A stretch of 64,000 nucleotides of DNA. Source: Cupriavidus taiwanensis. Lineage in GTDB: Bacteria > Pseudomonadota > Gammaproteobacteria > Burkholderiales > Burkholderiaceae. Both the position numbers and the translations under genes were made by a program. A model generated the notes under the pieces. The model was not told where the DNA came from and searched no databases. It saw nothing but the letters and a program-made list of their open reading frames with translations. Positions 63,278-64,000 of the stretch are shown piece after piece (the first letter of the stretch is position 1; each line of letters starts with the position of its first letter). Location of the stretch: the NCBI RefSeq assembly GCF_900250115.1, contig NZ_LT984803.1, forward strand, positions 1,240,001-1,304,000, given 5' to 3'.

Positions 63278-64000
63278 ACACGGCGGAACTGCTGGCGCGC
63301 AACAGCTTTATCGAACTCGGCGCACGCGAGCGCGCGCGTGCATTGCTCGACCCGGGCACCTTCCGCGAACTGGCGGGCCCGTTCGATGGCCTGCAGTCGC
63401 CGTGGCTGCCGCCGCAAGGCGTGGTGCCGCAGAGCGATGACGGCGTGGTGGTGGCCAAGGGCCGCATCGACCAGATGCCGGTGGTGGTGCTGGCGATCGA
63501 AGGCGCCTTCCAGGGCGGCAGCATGGGCGAGGTCGGCGGCGCCAAGATCGCCGGGGCGCTGGAGCTGGCGGCCGAGGACAACCGGCGCGGCGAACCGACC
63601 CGCGCGGTGCTGCTGCTGGAAACCGGCGGCGTGCGCCTGCAGGAGGCCAATCTTGGCCTGGCCGCGATTGCCGAGATCCATGCCGCGATCGTCGACCTGC
63701 GCCGGTACCAGCCGGTGGTCGGCGTGATCGCGGGGCAGGTGGGCTGCTTTGGCGGCATGTCGATCGCGGCCGGCCTGTGCAGCGCGCTGGTGATGACGCA
63801 GGAAGGGCGGCTGGGTCTGAACGGCCCGGCCGTGATCGAGCAGGAAGCGGGCATCGCCGAGTACGACTCGCGCGACCGGCCCTTTATCTGGAGCTTTACC
63901 GGCGGCACGCAGCGCGTTGCCACCGGCTTCGCCGATGCGTATGTCGACGACGATTGCGACGCGATGCGCGCGCAGGTGGCCGCGCTGCTGCGCGAGCCGG
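63274..64000 (+). CDS. mdcD: Malonate decarboxylase beta subunit (cut by window end)
   Basis: The first 242 residues of the carboxyltransferase-fold subunit that, with MdcE, decarboxylates malonyl-carrier to acetyl-carrier. ELGARERARALLDPGTFREL opens the chain. VVVLAIEGAFQGGSMGEVGGAKIAGALELA and VGVIAGQVGCFGGMSIAAGLCSALVM supply the oxyanion loops, and LGLNGPAVIEQEAGIAEYDSRDRPFIW follows. AAGGAGACGG precedes the ATG at 63274. The reading frame is open at base 64000; mdcE and further genes should follow. Confidence 0.95.
   Translation, partial: MNTAELLARNSFIELGARERARALLDPGTFRELAGPFDGLQSPWLPPQGVVPQSDDGVVVAKGRIDQMPVVVLAIEGAFQGGSMGEVGGAKIAGALELAAEDNRRGEPTRAVLLLETGGVRLQEANLGLAAIAEIHAAIVDLRRYQPVVGVIAGQVGCFGGMSIAAGLCSALVMTQEGRLGLNGPAVIEQEAGIAEYDSRDRPFIWSFTGGTQRVATGFADAYVDDDCDAMRAQVAALLREP

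Overview
The window looks like chromosomal DNA of a high-GC betaproteobacterium of the Burkholderiaceae, most likely Cupriavidus (necator/taiwanensis type). The reasons are the uniformly GC-rich coding, a poly-3-hydroxybutyrate (PHB) breakdown set (scoA-scoB, 3-hydroxybutyrate dehydrogenase, oligomer hydrolase), a pdhA-pdhB-X-pdhL order in which X is a betaproteobacterial proteasome homologue, a Bug-type solute receptor and a 180-kDa class NAD-glutamate dehydrogenase. The species call is inference from gene content; no database was searched.

Layout. 0-3.9 kb: the tail of an SDR gene, a TRAP transporter (Q-M-P order) and a thioesterase, closed by a REP-like inverted-repeat pair. 4-9.1 kb: a PAS-LuxR regulator divergent from scoAB, a DGC-type cysteine protein convergent with a Tat-exported DUF411 protein, then hbd and phaZc diverging from a shared ATTGTAC/GTACAAT palindrome. 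9.1-20.3 kb: ridA, relA, tRNA-Val and the conserved translation block thrS-infC-rpmI-rplT-pheS-pheT-ihfA-merR, followed by tRNA-Pro. infC starts with ATC. 20.6-23.5 kb: small poorly known genes, including a two-gene unit (86-aa protein plus DUF985 cupin) behind a near-perfect LexA (SOS) box, and an orphan terminator that suggests a small RNA.

23.5-32.7 kb: NAD-glutamate dehydrogenase, a MarR-like protein, an acetyl-CoA hydrolase/CoA-transferase, a secreted protein with DPYTDG repeats, and a Bug receptor with an IclR-like palindrome upstream. 33-36 kb: two identical tRNA-Lys units, each with its own promoter and terminator, in direct repeat around a LysR regulator and an 8-oxoguanine-deaminase-type gene. 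36-43.8 kb: DUF1488, a SulP transporter, a MarR regulator, xthA, prlC, folD and a lone CbiM-like membrane protein.

43.9-54.8 kb: a FixJ/FixL-like two-component pair lies divergent from the pyruvate dehydrogenase operon pdhA-pdhB-(proteasome homologue)-pdhL. 54.8-55.8 kb is about 1 kb without a recognisable gene, with strong hairpins, a run of ten G and a 9-codon ORF behind an excellent ribosome-binding site. 55.8-64 kb is a malonate utilisation locus: matC importer, acetyl-CoA synthetase, LysR regulator (mdcR) and malonate decarboxylase mdcA-B-C-D, the last cut by the window edge. Malonate is imported and decarboxylated to acetate, and the synthetase activates acetate to acetyl-CoA. Much of the window therefore feeds acetyl-CoA or acetoacetyl-CoA pools.
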